Source: G965218495 sp965218495
GTDB lineage: Bacteria; Bacteroidota; Rhodothermia; Rhodothermales; Bin80
DNA: 64,000 nucleotides
Reading direction: 5' to 3'
Assembly: GCA_965218495.1 (NCBI GenBank)
Contig: OZ244626.1
Coordinates: 4,464,001 to 4,528,000 of the forward strand
Positions 52,836 to 62,981 of the stretch are shown piece by piece. The notes under the pieces are model-generated. The model was given only the letters and a program-made list of their open reading frames with translations, ran no database searches and was not told the DNA's origin. How positions within the stretch are numbered: the stretch's first letter is position 1; the number at the start of each line of letters is the position of its first letter. The position numbers and the translations under genes are program-made.

Positions 52836-53330
52836 TTGCGCTGGACCATTCTCATCCTTCTTGTAACAGGCTGTGCTGGCAGCCGTGCAGCGCCGGAGCC
52901 CGATGCGCAATTTGGTCATCGGTATGGAGGAGACCCAGCGCCGGACGGGAGTCACACCGTCACAACCACTCCCGCCGAGGAAGGAGAAACCTATCGCTAC
53001 TATCCAGCATCGTTTGAGAGCGTAGTGATACGGCCCGCCCCGTTCGACATGGCGGTACCGGTGGCCACTCAACACGTGGAAGTGGAGGTGCTGATCAAAG
53101 GCGCACTGCCAGACGCGTGCATGCAGCTTCACTCATTTGAGCAGGAGCGCACCGGCAACATTATCAATGCAACGCTCCAGATGCGTCGTGCCCAGTCGAT
53201 TGTGTGCGCAAGCGCACTACGTCCATACCGATTCTATGTCATGCTCGGCGGACGGTACAGGGCTGGTCACTATACGCTTCGGCTGAATGGCCAAGCCGTT
53301 CCTTTTCAGATACGTACGCCGTCCTCTTAG
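52836..53330 (+). CDS. Hypothetical lipoprotein
   Basis: 164 residues with a short lipoprotein signal, MRWTILILLVTGCAGS. The mature part includes a Pro/Thr-rich linker and a beta-rich domain (HVEVEVLIKGALPDACMQLH, RPYRFYVMLGGRYRAGHYTL) that may be an Ig-like or jelly-roll fold with a Cys pair (DACMQ and IVCAS). No family recognised. The start codon is TTG at 52836, 10 bases after rsfS, so it probably belongs to the same operon. Confidence 0.7.
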   Translation: MRWTILILLVTGCAGSRAAPEPDAQFGHRYGGDPAPDGSHTVTTTPAEEGETYRYYPASFESVVIRPAPFDMAVPVATQHVEVEVLIKGALPDACMQLHSFEQERTGNIINATLQMRRAQSIVCASALRPYRFYVMLGGRYRAGHYTLRLNGQAVPFQIRTPSS

Positions 53331-53347
53331 AATATGCCCCGGGCTAT

Positions 53348-53713
53348 ATGTCACGCTTCTTTTTTGTGCTCGGCGCGACGCTAACCGGCATGGCCGTGAT
53401 AATGGGGGCCTACGGAGCGCATGCGCTAACGGTAACCTCCGAACGTCTTGAATGGTGGAAGACCGGTGCACTCTACCATCTCGTTCATGGACTCGCGCTT
53501 CTTGCTGCAAGTTGGGCCTACGCGACCTGGCCCGGGCCGTGGGTTCGGGTGGCCGGTCTTTGCTTCACGGTTGGCGTAGTGGTGTTTTCCGGGAGCCTGT
53601 ACACCATGGCGCTAACGGGATTTACGCGTCTCGGCGCAGTCACGCCGGTGGGTGGCCTGGCCCTGATTGCGGGGTGGGCCTGCTTGGCATGGGGGGTCAT
53701 GCGTGCGGCCTAA
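53348..53713 (+). CDS. DUF423 membrane protein
   Basis: 121 residues, four hydrophobic segments. The start at 53348 gives MSRFFFVLGATLTGMAVIMG followed by AYGAHAL, and then WWKTGALYHLVHGLALL and VFSGSLYTMALTGFTRLGAV with TPVGGLALIAGW, the standard DUF423 (YgdD-type) pattern. Function unknown. The frame is open to 53204 inside the preceding gene, but those residues are in its alternative frame. Confidence 0.9.
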   Translation: MSRFFFVLGATLTGMAVIMGAYGAHALTVTSERLEWWKTGALYHLVHGLALLAASWAYATWPGPWVRVAGLCFTVGVVVFSGSLYTMALTGFTRLGAVTPVGGLALIAGWACLAWGVMRAA

Positions 53714-53741
53714 CACGGGTGAGTCGCGGTTTATGTGCCGC

Positions 53742-54092
53742 CTAAGAGGCTTCCTCGAAAAGGAGCGCGAGGCTTGGCACTAGTCCATGGCGGTGTGCCA
53801 AGCTGAGGAGCATCGCCGCCGCAGCGTCTGCCGAGTCGAAAGTGCCGTGGGTCGTGGCGTCGGTCGCAATGGCATAACCGAGCCCGTCGTCCTCATCTTT
53901 GGCATCCCATTGTATGGCTTGTTCTATGATGTACGTGGACTCCTCTGGCAAGAAAGAGGCAATGAAGCATTCTTTGGCCGTGCTCTCGTCAATCAAGCTC
54001 ATGCTGCCTGCCGCGCCGTATTCCTCGTCATAGAACAGCGTCTCGGCAAGCACGCGCCGCGCAAAGTCGTTCGCCCAAGAATTATTTGACAT
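53742..54092 (-). CDS. Acidic hypothetical protein
   Basis: 116 residues, soluble, acidic (SMSLIDESTAKECFIASFLP; AIQWDAKDEDDGLGYAIATD). No signal peptide or membrane segment and no recognised family. It sits 29 bases upstream of lipB on the same strand, so probably cotranscribed. Confidence 0.6.
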   Translation of the reverse strand: MSNNSWANDFARRVLAETLFYDEEYGAAGSMSLIDESTAKECFIASFLPEESTYIIEQAIQWDAKDEDDGLGYAIATDATTHGTFDSADAAAAMLLSLAHRHGLVPSLALLFEEAS

Positions 54093-54121
54093 GGTTAAAG
54101 GTAGTAAGGGGCGCCCAACTG

Positions 54122-54880
54122 CTACGGCTGTAGTACGTGCCCCAGGTTGGGTATACCGCTCAGAGACTCCAACTGCTTAAGAGCCGCATCCTCGCTCACG
54201 AAGGTCGTGTCCAGGTCGAAGACCGTGCCGAAATGGTGCGCGACGCGGCGACGCACTTCGTCTTCGTCACAGGGGTGCCCGAGCTCCTGAGCCAGGGATG
54301 TCACCCCACGGTCGGCAATTCCACACGGAACAATGTGGCGGTAAAAGGAAAGGTCCGTATTCAGGTTGAATGCGATACCGTGCATGGTTACCCACCGGCT
54401 GCTGCGGATGCCCAACGCGCATATTTTGCGCTCGCAGCCAGGGTTGCCAACCCATACGCCGGTGCGTCCCTGTATGCGAGAAGCCGCAACGCAGTAGTCC
54501 GCCAACGTACGTATGACAATTTCTTCTAGGGCCCGCATGTATCGGTGCAAGTCGCGGAAGATCCGGTTAAGGTCAAGAAGGAAGTAGCCTACAAGTTGTC
54601 CGGGCCCATGAAATGTGATGTCGCCGCCACGGTCGATGCGGTGAAACTCGGCTCCTATGGCGCCAAGTGCGCCCTGCTCCAGCATCAGGTGGGAGGCATT
54701 TCCACTCTTGCCCAGGGTGAACACCGGAGGGTGCTCAAGCAAGAGAAGGATGTGCGGCAATACCTCTTGGGCACGTTTGGCCTGAACCAGACGCTCTTTA
54801 ATAGCCTTTTGCAAAGCCCACGTAGGCCGGTACGCCACGCGGCCTAGCGGGCAGATCAGCGCGCTCCTCAAGGCCATCAC
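54122..54880 (-). CDS. lipB: Octanoyltransferase LipB
   Basis: Transfers octanoyl groups from acyl carrier protein to lipoyl domains. 252 residues: the octanoyl site RGGDITFHGPGQLVGYFLLD, and the catalytic pair Lys in ERKICALGIRSSRWVTMHG with Cys in YRHIVPCGIADRGVTSL, are both present. LEHPPVFTLGKSG is also typical. The start codon adjoins the sprA stop (shared base 54880), with both genes on the minus strand, suggesting coupling. Confidence 0.93.
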   Translation of the reverse strand: MMALRSALICPLGRVAYRPTWALQKAIKERLVQAKRAQEVLPHILLLLEHPPVFTLGKSGNASHLMLEQGALGAIGAEFHRIDRGGDITFHGPGQLVGYFLLDLNRIFRDLHRYMRALEEIVIRTLADYCVAASRIQGRTGVWVGNPGCERKICALGIRSSRWVTMHGIAFNLNTDLSFYRHIVPCGIADRGVTSLAQELGHPCDEDEVRRRVAHHFGTVFDLDTTFVSEDAALKQLESLSGIPNLGHVLQP

Positions 54881-57800
54881 TAGTGGCTGAAGTTGACGCG
54901 TATGTTGAACCCGCCCGTGATCCTCGTATAGGGCAATCGGCGGCCGTCCCCGATGAAGTCTTCGTATTCTACGTAGATGTCCGCCGAAACCACATTGCTG
55001 AATTGGTACGCGATTTTGGGCTCGATCGTTATTCGCGAAGTCTCGGTCAGGACATCGGCGTACGGTTCTTCCAGTGCCATCAGGGGCGTGAAGCCAGCCT
55101 CCGTGACCGCCGCTTCGATGGCGCGCCGAATGTAGAAGTTGCGATCATCGTCGACACGCCGGGAAAGCGAGACGGAAAAGTTGACCCGGTTGTTTAGCCG
55201 ACTGCTCATAAACGGCAGCCGAAGGCCTGTGGCCGAGTACGAAGCGGAAAGCGTCAAATCCTGGTTTCGCGTCTCGCTTACTACGTTGTTGGTGGTGCTG
55301 AGAGAGTAGGTGAGGGTTCGATTCCATGTAAAGCCTACCTGCACACCGGCTTTTAGCGAGAGGTCCAGCCCAATTAGGGGCTGAAAACGCTTGTTGATGC
55401 GGGCGGCGTCCACCGCAATGTTGGGCAAGGTATAGGCAACGGTCGGACCACCGGCGAGGTTGAACTCGTCGGGTGCGCCGCCTTGGAGGTTGGACCGGAA
55501 GTCGGCGCTGTATTCTCCGCTGAAGCTGTGGCGCAATGAAGCGCTAGTGGCAATGATGCGAATTAAGGGCCAGTCCGAAATGCCGTTATATCTGACACTC
55601 CAACTCGGCAACGGAAACGGCACGCCTCCCGGCGCCGGCGCATTGGCGCCGGTGAGGTACGCCTTGATGAAGTCTTCCACGATCGTCTCGTTGGTCAGGA
55701 CTCGTGAATGTACCGTGTCCGGCGGCGTGCCGAGTGGCCCACAGTCCGAGCCACAATCGTTGTGGTAGCGGCCCAGCTGGCTCTGGAACAGCTTCCCGTA
55801 GGAGCTGCCAAAGGACCAGATGGACGTGCTACCTCCCCCGCCGTGGGTGGTATCGGCACCCGGCGTGCCATCTTCCAGAATCCGGTAGGTTAACGAGGAA
55901 TTCTCGGAAGTCTCTTTCTTCCAACTTAGCGTGATCTGCAAGTTTGTGCTGGGACTCACCGACATGTTCCCCTGAAACCTATCTCCGCGTGTTTGCTGAT
56001 CGGTCACCTGGAGCCGGTCGTTAATGACGCGGTCGGTAGCGGGATCTATGGTATTCTCGAACCCCAGGCGATAGCCGACCGAAGGTCCCTTGCCACTAAA
56101 GATGGCATCATACAGGCTGTAACTGGGCAATACCATGCCACTTTCGTTTATGCGTCCCACGTTCGTAGCATCGGCGCGCCGCTCTCCACTGTAGCTGAAG
56201 GTGGCGTTTTGAATGCCCGTGACGGCTAGGAAGGTGCGCCTGAAAAGCGCCTGCGGCGACAGAAAAGCAGGGAGCCTGATTTTTCCTCGCTTGGTGGTAT
56301 CTGGCGGAGTCTCCTCGACGACCGGTTGTTCCGGGAGCGGCAGGTCTTCCGGGAGCGGCAGGTCTTCCGGAAGTGGTTCCCCCACCGCTTCGACTTCAGC
56401 CGTGTCTGCCGCGGCCTGTTCTCGCGCTAGGCGCCGAGCCTCGCGCCGAGCCTCGCGTCGTGCTTCCCGCTCGCGCTGCCGCTGCGCCTTCCTGTCCTGA
56501 GTTGCAGACTGCGCCGCGCGCTGGCTTTCGTCAAGCCTTTTGTAAATGGGGAGGTTTTGAAGAACATCCCGTGGGCGTGCGGTGATGCCGCCACGGAGCG
56601 TGACTCTGGTGTTCACCTGTGCACCGGTGTTGTTGCTTACCGACCCGTTGCGCCACGAGAAGTTGGCGCTGTATCCTATATCCTGGAGGTTTAGCCAGCT
56701 AAGCCAGGGAGCGGATAGCTGTGGCCGGAAGGTGGCACCCGCCTGCGATGAGTATGTCTCCGTCCTTACGGCAGACAGGTCGGCGCGGCCGCTGACGGCG
56801 CGTTGCAGTACCTGTAGGGCACCAGGTGTGCGGAGCCCCGTAAGCTCAAATGCAGAGACTCCAATCTGGGAGCTATCAACGGTGCCTTCATTGATTAGCG
56901 AGGCGAGCCGCGTATCTTCCAATCGCGTCTCAGCGCCCGTGGAATCCACAAGGATAACAGAAAACGTCGTATCAACACCTACAGCGTTAAGGGTCTGGTT
57001 TGTGTTGGCTTGCATGTTCATGCTGAGGAATCCAAACGGGTTGTACTGCAGCGAAAACCGTCGGGCATGGCCGAGCCGGTGCTGTTGTCGTACGGGCAGC
57101 TCAACATCCAGGGGTTTCTCCAGTATTCGTTGTCGCACGGGGTCCAGCCGCTGCTGTGACTGGCTGAATGTGCGGTTTGCGGTGAGGCTGTAGTCGACCG
57201 AGTTGGGCAGATAATTGAAGGTGAGATCGCCTATGACCCCAACAAAACGGACGCCCTTTAAAAACCAGAAGGGATATAACAGGCGTGCCCGCGGCACCTG
57301 CAGCCGGTAGGCTAGTGACGAATTCCAGCGCCAGGAGTCACGCATAACCTGCCGTGGTGAGCGGCTCTTGGTTTCGGAGAAGGAATACGAAATGTTGGTG
57401 GCATCGACCGTGTATTTCAGCAAGCCCGAGCGTGAGCGCGACTTCTGTATTCGGGCCGTATACGATCGCGTCTGGGAGCGTGTCTGCGCTTGGAGGTCGA
57501 TCTCTTCCTGGCGCTGCCTGATCTGTTCAGGTGTCAGCGTGGAGTCTGCGGCGATGGCATTCTTCAGACTCGTTACGCGCACATCGCCCCGGTTGGGATC
57601 AAAGCGCGGCGTGGACGAACTTGATTTGACTTCCATGCTCACCGGCAATCGCCACCCGAAGCGCGCTGGAACGAAGGTGTCCATGTTGACCTGGGTGTTC
57701 ACGGTCCAGTCCCTGCTATTGACCTGGGAGCGGTCGCCCAGCGTGCTCTGGAGGCCTCCGAAACCGTCCGTCTGCATCCGCGCGGTGGCTTTGACACGGC

Positions 57801-60800
57801 CGAAGTCGGCGAGTCCGATGTTGGCATTGAGGAGGCCAGCAATGCCAGCTTCCTCATCATAGCCAGCGACCCTCATTTCATTCACCCACACGTTGACATC
57901 GGTGAGCACGCGTTGGGACTTAGAAGTGTTGCGGATGCCGAGAACAATTGTGTTGACGCGTGCGAGTGAAGGCGTGCCTTTGACACCAACGCGTGTTCCG
58001 GGCGCGGCAAAGGCATCTACGATCTCCTGCAGGTCTCCGTGTATGTTGCTCCAGAACACTGAGTCGGGATCGAATGGCATGCCAGACGCGTCTGCGTACT
58101 CGTCCCGCCTGAACTTGAGTTGGTTCAGCGCACTGAGCTCTATGTTTACAGAGTTCAGGTCAATATGTGAGGGTCCGTCAGGGTCTGGGTTGGGCTGATG
58201 TGTACGCCAGACGTAGTCACTGCGCTGCGTGCCTTCTTCTGGGAGCATATTCATTGGACTGGGCGTCAGCGGCAGCTCAATCTCGTAGTAGTCGTTGATT
58301 TCGTTGGCGCCCAGGCGCATAAAGAAGCGTACCTCACCCCGATCTTCCTCCAGTAGCGGCAGGCCATCTGCAAAGCCGTCTAGGTGCAAAAACATGCGGA
58401 GGTTGCCGTAGCGCAGAAAGTCGACACCTGAGGCGTAGGTATGGAATACGGCCTGCTGGCGTTTTGGATGGACTTCCTTGGCACGGAGGACCATTGCCTG
58501 TTCCCGCGCGTCCCGCGTTTCGACGCCTTGCCTGATGCGAGTGCGAACGGTGCCGTTGGGGATCTCGTAGCCTGTGGTTTCTTCGTTGTTGACGCTCTCG
58601 ATGCTGATGGTGCCGGCCGGGAGCGGGTCGTCGTCGGGGAGCTCGAAGTCACGGGCACTCCGCTTGCTGACCGCTTCCGATGTACGCCACTGGCTACCTA
58701 CAAGATCAAGCGTAGCAAACCGGAGCGTGATCGGCTGAGTATGGCCGGTGGTCCATAGTCGGATGGACTCGATCAGGGTAAAGTCCTGAATGTCACCAAC
58801 ACGACGACTGAATTCTTTGACGGGGATTCGCACCACGTACCAACCGTTACCGCCGTCGCCGGTCTCAATCTCGTTGACGACGTAGTCATCGGTTCGGTCC
58901 GGGCTGGCAAGCTCGTCCAGCTTGGTGAGGCTCAGCGGCAACTCATACTGAAAGTAGCTGTTATCCGTGTCAGAAGTGGAGTTGAGGTTGATATCCTCGG
59001 AATCCGGTAACCGCGAGTTGCCGGTAGGCTCCGACGAGTCGGAGAGCTCCCTCTGGGCCTCGAAGGAATTCAGTTCGTGGCCCGAAAAGAAGTGCGTAAA
59101 CCGCTGCTGGACGGTGGCACCGCCAGGGGGGTAGAACGACGAGTTGGAGTAGAACGTCTCATCCAGGAAGTAATGATAATCGTCGCCGGAAGGGTCGCGC
59201 TCAGCCTTTTCTCTTTCGCGCGCCAGTTGCTGCGGAAAGAGTGCACTTGAGGTCGCTGCCAAAGAGTCCCGAAACTCCTTAAACTTCTGGTCCTCCGTGC
59301 CGAGGCCTCCTTCGCGCTCAAACTTGTTGTCAGGGAACGATGCCAGCCCATCGAGCCCAAGGTCTTCTGTGATTCGCTCTCCGGGGTCAATGGGGTTGAT
59401 AGCCTGGTTTTGCTGCCCCGTGGAGAGACGTGCCAACCTGCCGACCGGTCCGCCGTCCGAGGTTGAAAGGCCGTCCTCTGTGTTAAGCTTGTTGTCCGGG
59501 ATGACTTCCTCTGAAATGCGGCCCAAATCTATAATGAGGCGTGCATCGGGGTCTGCATCGGTCCCTTCCGGGAAGGGTTGGAAGACAAATTCAACGAATT
59601 CGATGTTCTTGGACGTGAAGTCGGTGTTGCCTTCGGAGAGGCGTTGCGTCATGCCGCCCCATGCAGAGCGCGGGTCGTCGAGGAAGCCGCCCAGATCCAT
59701 GTTGTAGTTGTATGGACCGCGCTCATGCGGGGTAAAATAAAAGTCAAGCAAAGTCAGAGTGCGCTCATACGTCGATTCTGTACGGTTTGGGAAGACCGAG
59801 TTTGGCGTATACTGGGTCACTGCGGGGTCGGCAGGCCTGCCCAGCTGCTCTAGCGCATGGTCGTTAAGGGTATACCAGCCCAATGCGGCGCGTGTGTTGT
59901 TGGACAGCTCCATCGGGGCACCGCCGTTGTCGACATGCTCGCCCAGCACGGGGGCGCTGCTAAGAAGCCAGGCACCCGGGCGCTTCAGCGTCAACAGGTT
60001 CTCAAAGCCTTCGAAGTCATCCACGTACGAGATGCCTTGGATCTCGTCGGAACTAAAATCACGGCCCTGCTTTCGCAGGTCCCGCCGCTCTTCCTTGAAG
60101 GCATTGGTGAGCGAACGACCCGGCCTAAGCTGCGCAAACTCACCCTGCAGGCTAATGGAGCTCGGTTCCTTGGTCTGAAGCAACGGCACTGCATCAATGA
60201 AACGTGTAAGCCAGCGGGGCTCGAGGTCCAGCGACCCATCCACGCCCCAAATCATGTTCGAGATGGGCTCTTCGCCGATACGATACTTGTCCGTGACGGA
60301 TTTCTGATTCATTCGCATCACCGTCCCGCCCAACTCGAACCGCTCGTCCGTAGAATAGTCCAGTCTGGCGCCCAAGAGCGTCTTCTTCTGCGCATCGAAA
60401 AGGGAGTTCTCCTCATGCTCAATGGAGATGTCACGTCCGCTGGTGAGGTATGCTGTGTTGATGATGTCGACCGTGCCTCCCTGGTAGTCGACGATGAAAT
60501 CGGTGCGCTCGGTAAGCGGGACGCCGCCACTGGTGACGCGCACCGAGCCCGGCACTACGCCGCCGAGGGCATTTAGCTCATAGAAAGACGGAATACCGCC
60601 TTTATAGGAGCCTTGGATACGGTATACGTTTAGCTTCGTGTTACGTGCGGCATTGACGCGCTTTTTGGTATACATATCCGTGAAGACATACTGCTCCCGG
60701 GCCAGCACTTTCTCTTCTTCCGGCAGCCCGCTTTGGTCAATAAGCGCTTCCATACGGTTGCCAAATGGCTGCAGGTACGGAAAGATGAGCAGCCCCTCAC

Positions 60801-62808
60801 CTTGTATGACAGAGTAGTTATTCAGGTAGTCAAAGAGGTCGTCCGGCTGGTCGGCGCCATCCTCATTGAGGCGGTCAAGGCCCAGGACTTGGATCAGCGT
60901 CTGTTGTCCCGTGATGCCGGCCAGCGTCTTGGTGGCCCCCCGCCCGGGCGGCTCATGCACGATATCGAGCACAAACTCGGACGGCATCAGGCCGCGCCCA
61001 ATGCGGTATATGTTGCGCATTTCCAAGTACCAGGCGGCCGGATTGAGCCGGTTGGGTTGGTCGAGGTTTGCAGGCTGTTGCAGGTTTACGGGCTTAAGCA
61101 GCTTAAGCACGATTCGCTCACCGGTCTGGCTGTTATCACCGCCGCCGGTTTCAGAGGAAAAGTCGCCGACCTGTACTTCTTGTCCGCCTGCCAGATATCG
61201 GAATGAGACCGCAAGCGCTTCGCTTTCCTGGATTGGGCTTTTCAGGGTGAGGTAGCCGAGCAGCGGATCGATGTCATATTCGCGACCCTCATCAAGCTTT
61301 TTGAACTGACCCACCTGGTAGTCGAAGCTCCGGAGGGGGCGGTCCATGGCATCGGACTCAAGGTAGCCACGGGGCACGGCATCGCCTGGGCGAAGCTCCT
61401 CGTCAAGCTCGGTGTCGGAGTACTGGTCCAGGTCTGGACTGGGTCGTAGCGGTTCGGTGTAGCCGTCTGCGTCACGAACGACCTGCTGGCTCTCACCCAG
61501 GTCTACCACCGCAACGACCTGGCGCACGTTTTTTTCCTCCGGTGGTACGGGAGTCAGTTTCCAGACTTCAAGGTTGGTAATGCCGGAAAAGACCGCATCC
61601 AGTATGATGTCCGGGGGATCGCTTAGAGCCAGCTCCCACCGGTTGCGGAAGTAATAAGACAGGAAGTAATGGGTCCGCTCACTGTAGTCGGTGGGCCTGT
61701 TGTTGAATTCAGTGGATTCGGCGCCACCTTCAAGTGAAAGAGAGTTGGACTGACCTTCCTGTTGGCTGGCAACGGTCGTCAGCGTGAAGCCGCCCATCTG
61801 GAATTCAGACTTTAAGCCAAAGAGACTTTGCCCGCCTCGAATGAGAGATGACTGGGTCTGAAGAAAGACGTTGCCGGCTTCAATGCTCTGGATGATCTCG
61901 TCTTCGTAGCCGGTGTAGTGCAGCTTGAGCTGGTTTTGGTAGTCGAAATCGCGGCTCGTGTTCCAGTCCACTTCCACAGCCATCTTATCACCAATAGTGC
62001 CTTTGACGCCAAGGCTCAGGTCCATCTTGAATGATGGGTCGATGCGCGAAGGCAGGCCGAGCGCAAGCTGCTGCTCACTCTTGTTGTATATGAATCCCGG
62101 TTTGATATCTGCGCTGCCGGTGACGCGGAGATCTACCGTATTTTTTCCAAAGATGGTCGTAAACCCGCTCTCGCGTCCGCCCGGCACTTGGATTTGCAGG
62201 CCTACGCCGCCGCGCCGCTCATAGTCGCGCCGCTCCTGTCGGCGCTGAAGTAATTCACGCCAGTTGCGATCCAGGCTGGCTGCCAACTTTTCCTGGCGAT
62301 ACTGCGAACGCGTGAGGGTGACGGGATAGCGGATGTCTCTACCCAGTATCTGTTCGCGGGCCGTGTACGTCATGCGCGTGGAGTCCAGCATCAACTGGTG
62401 CCTACCTGGCGGCGTCGGCCCAAATGAGCGTCGCGTTGGCTCAAAGATGGACGCGACGCGTGGACGTAACCGCAGGGCCGACAGGTATCGGTCCGCGCGC
62501 ACGATTGTGTCACCGGCTACCGAGTCGACCAGCGCGGTTAGAAGCGAGTCGTCCATCGTGCGCACCAGTGCACGCAAAGAGTCCACGCCCAACTCACGTA
62601 TGAATGCAAGGAGTGAATCGACCTGGTACAGGCCCACGGTATCGGTATCCGCGCGGACGCTCGACACCAATCCTGCGCTGCGGCCCTGGAATTGGACGCG
62701 CGCGAATTCGCCCTGCGCCGCAGAAGAGGCCAGACACAGAAGGATGGCCCCCGCAACGAGACTTGCCAGCCTGCGTAGCGGATGGTGGTGCCGCACGGTT
62801 TCCTGCAT
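54880..62808 (-). CDS. sprA: T9SS outer membrane translocon SprA/Sov
   Basis: 2642-residue giant beta barrel that forms the type IX secretion pore. N-terminal hydrophobic export segment (LASLVAGAILLCLASSAAQG), then family blocks such as GFTTIFGKNTVDLRVTGSAD, IKPGFIYNKSEQQLALGLPS, IEAGNVFLQTQSSLIRGGQS, FRYLAGGQEVQVGDFS and the C-terminal ADIYVEYEDFIGDGRRLPYT with final INVRVNFSH. Residues about 2103-2160 form an unusual cytoplasm-like charged insert (EREARREARREARRLAREQ) followed by PLPEDLPLPEDLPLPEQP. It supports export of CTD-tailed proteins such as the one at 19425. The gene is preceded by 173 bases of intergenic sequence shared with a divergent gene. Confidence 0.93.
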   Translation of the reverse strand: MQETVRHHHPLRRLASLVAGAILLCLASSAAQGEFARVQFQGRSAGLVSSVRADTDTVGLYQVDSLLAFIRELGVDSLRALVRTMDDSLLTALVDSVAGDTIVRADRYLSALRLRPRVASIFEPTRRSFGPTPPGRHQLMLDSTRMTYTAREQILGRDIRYPVTLTRSQYRQEKLAASLDRNWRELLQRRQERRDYERRGGVGLQIQVPGGRESGFTTIFGKNTVDLRVTGSADIKPGFIYNKSEQQLALGLPSRIDPSFKMDLSLGVKGTIGDKMAVEVDWNTSRDFDYQNQLKLHYTGYEDEIIQSIEAGNVFLQTQSSLIRGGQSLFGLKSEFQMGGFTLTTVASQQEGQSNSLSLEGGAESTEFNNRPTDYSERTHYFLSYYFRNRWELALSDPPDIILDAVFSGITNLEVWKLTPVPPEEKNVRQVVAVVDLGESQQVVRDADGYTEPLRPSPDLDQYSDTELDEELRPGDAVPRGYLESDAMDRPLRSFDYQVGQFKKLDEGREYDIDPLLGYLTLKSPIQESEALAVSFRYLAGGQEVQVGDFSSETGGGDNSQTGERIVLKLLKPVNLQQPANLDQPNRLNPAAWYLEMRNIYRIGRGLMPSEFVLDIVHEPPGRGATKTLAGITGQQTLIQVLGLDRLNEDGADQPDDLFDYLNNYSVIQGEGLLIFPYLQPFGNRMEALIDQSGLPEEEKVLAREQYVFTDMYTKKRVNAARNTKLNVYRIQGSYKGGIPSFYELNALGGVVPGSVRVTSGGVPLTERTDFIVDYQGGTVDIINTAYLTSGRDISIEHEENSLFDAQKKTLLGARLDYSTDERFELGGTVMRMNQKSVTDKYRIGEEPISNMIWGVDGSLDLEPRWLTRFIDAVPLLQTKEPSSISLQGEFAQLRPGRSLTNAFKEERRDLRKQGRDFSSDEIQGISYVDDFEGFENLLTLKRPGAWLLSSAPVLGEHVDNGGAPMELSNNTRAALGWYTLNDHALEQLGRPADPAVTQYTPNSVFPNRTESTYERTLTLLDFYFTPHERGPYNYNMDLGGFLDDPRSAWGGMTQRLSEGNTDFTSKNIEFVEFVFQPFPEGTDADPDARLIIDLGRISEEVIPDNKLNTEDGLSTSDGGPVGRLARLSTGQQNQAINPIDPGERITEDLGLDGLASFPDNKFEREGGLGTEDQKFKEFRDSLAATSSALFPQQLAREREKAERDPSGDDYHYFLDETFYSNSSFYPPGGATVQQRFTHFFSGHELNSFEAQRELSDSSEPTGNSRLPDSEDINLNSTSDTDNSYFQYELPLSLTKLDELASPDRTDDYVVNEIETGDGGNGWYVVRIPVKEFSRRVGDIQDFTLIESIRLWTTGHTQPITLRFATLDLVGSQWRTSEAVSKRSARDFELPDDDPLPAGTISIESVNNEETTGYEIPNGTVRTRIRQGVETRDAREQAMVLRAKEVHPKRQQAVFHTYASGVDFLRYGNLRMFLHLDGFADGLPLLEEDRGEVRFFMRLGANEINDYYEIELPLTPSPMNMLPEEGTQRSDYVWRTHQPNPDPDGPSHIDLNSVNIELSALNQLKFRRDEYADASGMPFDPDSVFWSNIHGDLQEIVDAFAAPGTRVGVKGTPSLARVNTIVLGIRNTSKSQRVLTDVNVWVNEMRVAGYDEEAGIAGLLNANIGLADFGRVKATARMQTDGFGGLQSTLGDRSQVNSRDWTVNTQVNMDTFVPARFGWRLPVSMEVKSSSSTPRFDPNRGDVRVTSLKNAIAADSTLTPEQIRQRQEEIDLQAQTRSQTRSYTARIQKSRSRSGLLKYTVDATNISYSFSETKSRSPRQVMRDSWRWNSSLAYRLQVPRARLLYPFWFLKGVRFVGVIGDLTFNYLPNSVDYSLTANRTFSQSQQRLDPVRQRILEKPLDVELPVRQQHRLGHARRFSLQYNPFGFLSMNMQANTNQTLNAVGVDTTFSVILVDSTGAETRLEDTRLASLINEGTVDSSQIGVSAFELTGLRTPGALQVLQRAVSGRADLSAVRTETYSSQAGATFRPQLSAPWLSWLNLQDIGYSANFSWRNGSVSNNTGAQVNTRVTLRGGITARPRDVLQNLPIYKRLDESQRAAQSATQDRKAQRQREREARREARREARRLAREQAAADTAEVEAVGEPLPEDLPLPEDLPLPEQPVVEETPPDTTKRGKIRLPAFLSPQALFRRTFLAVTGIQNATFSYSGERRADATNVGRINESGMVLPSYSLYDAIFSGKGPSVGYRLGFENTIDPATDRVINDRLQVTDQQTRGDRFQGNMSVSPSTNLQITLSWKKETSENSSLTYRILEDGTPGADTTHGGGGSTSIWSFGSSYGKLFQSQLGRYHNDCGSDCGPLGTPPDTVHSRVLTNETIVEDFIKAYLTGANAPAPGGVPFPLPSWSVRYNGISDWPLIRIIATSASLRHSFSGEYSADFRSNLQGGAPDEFNLAGGPTVAYTLPNIAVDAARINKRFQPLIGLDLSLKAGVQVGFTWNRTLTYSLSTTNNVVSETRNQDLTLSASYSATGLRLPFMSSRLNNRVNFSVSLSRRVDDDRNFYIRRAIEAAVTEAGFTPLMALEEPYADVLTETSRITIEPKIAYQFSNVVSADIYVEYEDFIGDGRRLPYTRITGGFNIRVNFSH

Positions 62809-62981
62809 ATGCTCTAAACGAGCAAGATTCAGTCAAGAAGTAGTCGCCGGTAGCAAGAAAGGTCTATGCGGTGTCCCTTTTTTTGACGCGATTTTGTACC
62901 CTTGCAGGGCCGACTTGCGGCGTTTGGCACTTCTGTGTCAACGCAGAAATATTCGGTATGTTCACCAAAGAGTCTACAGCC

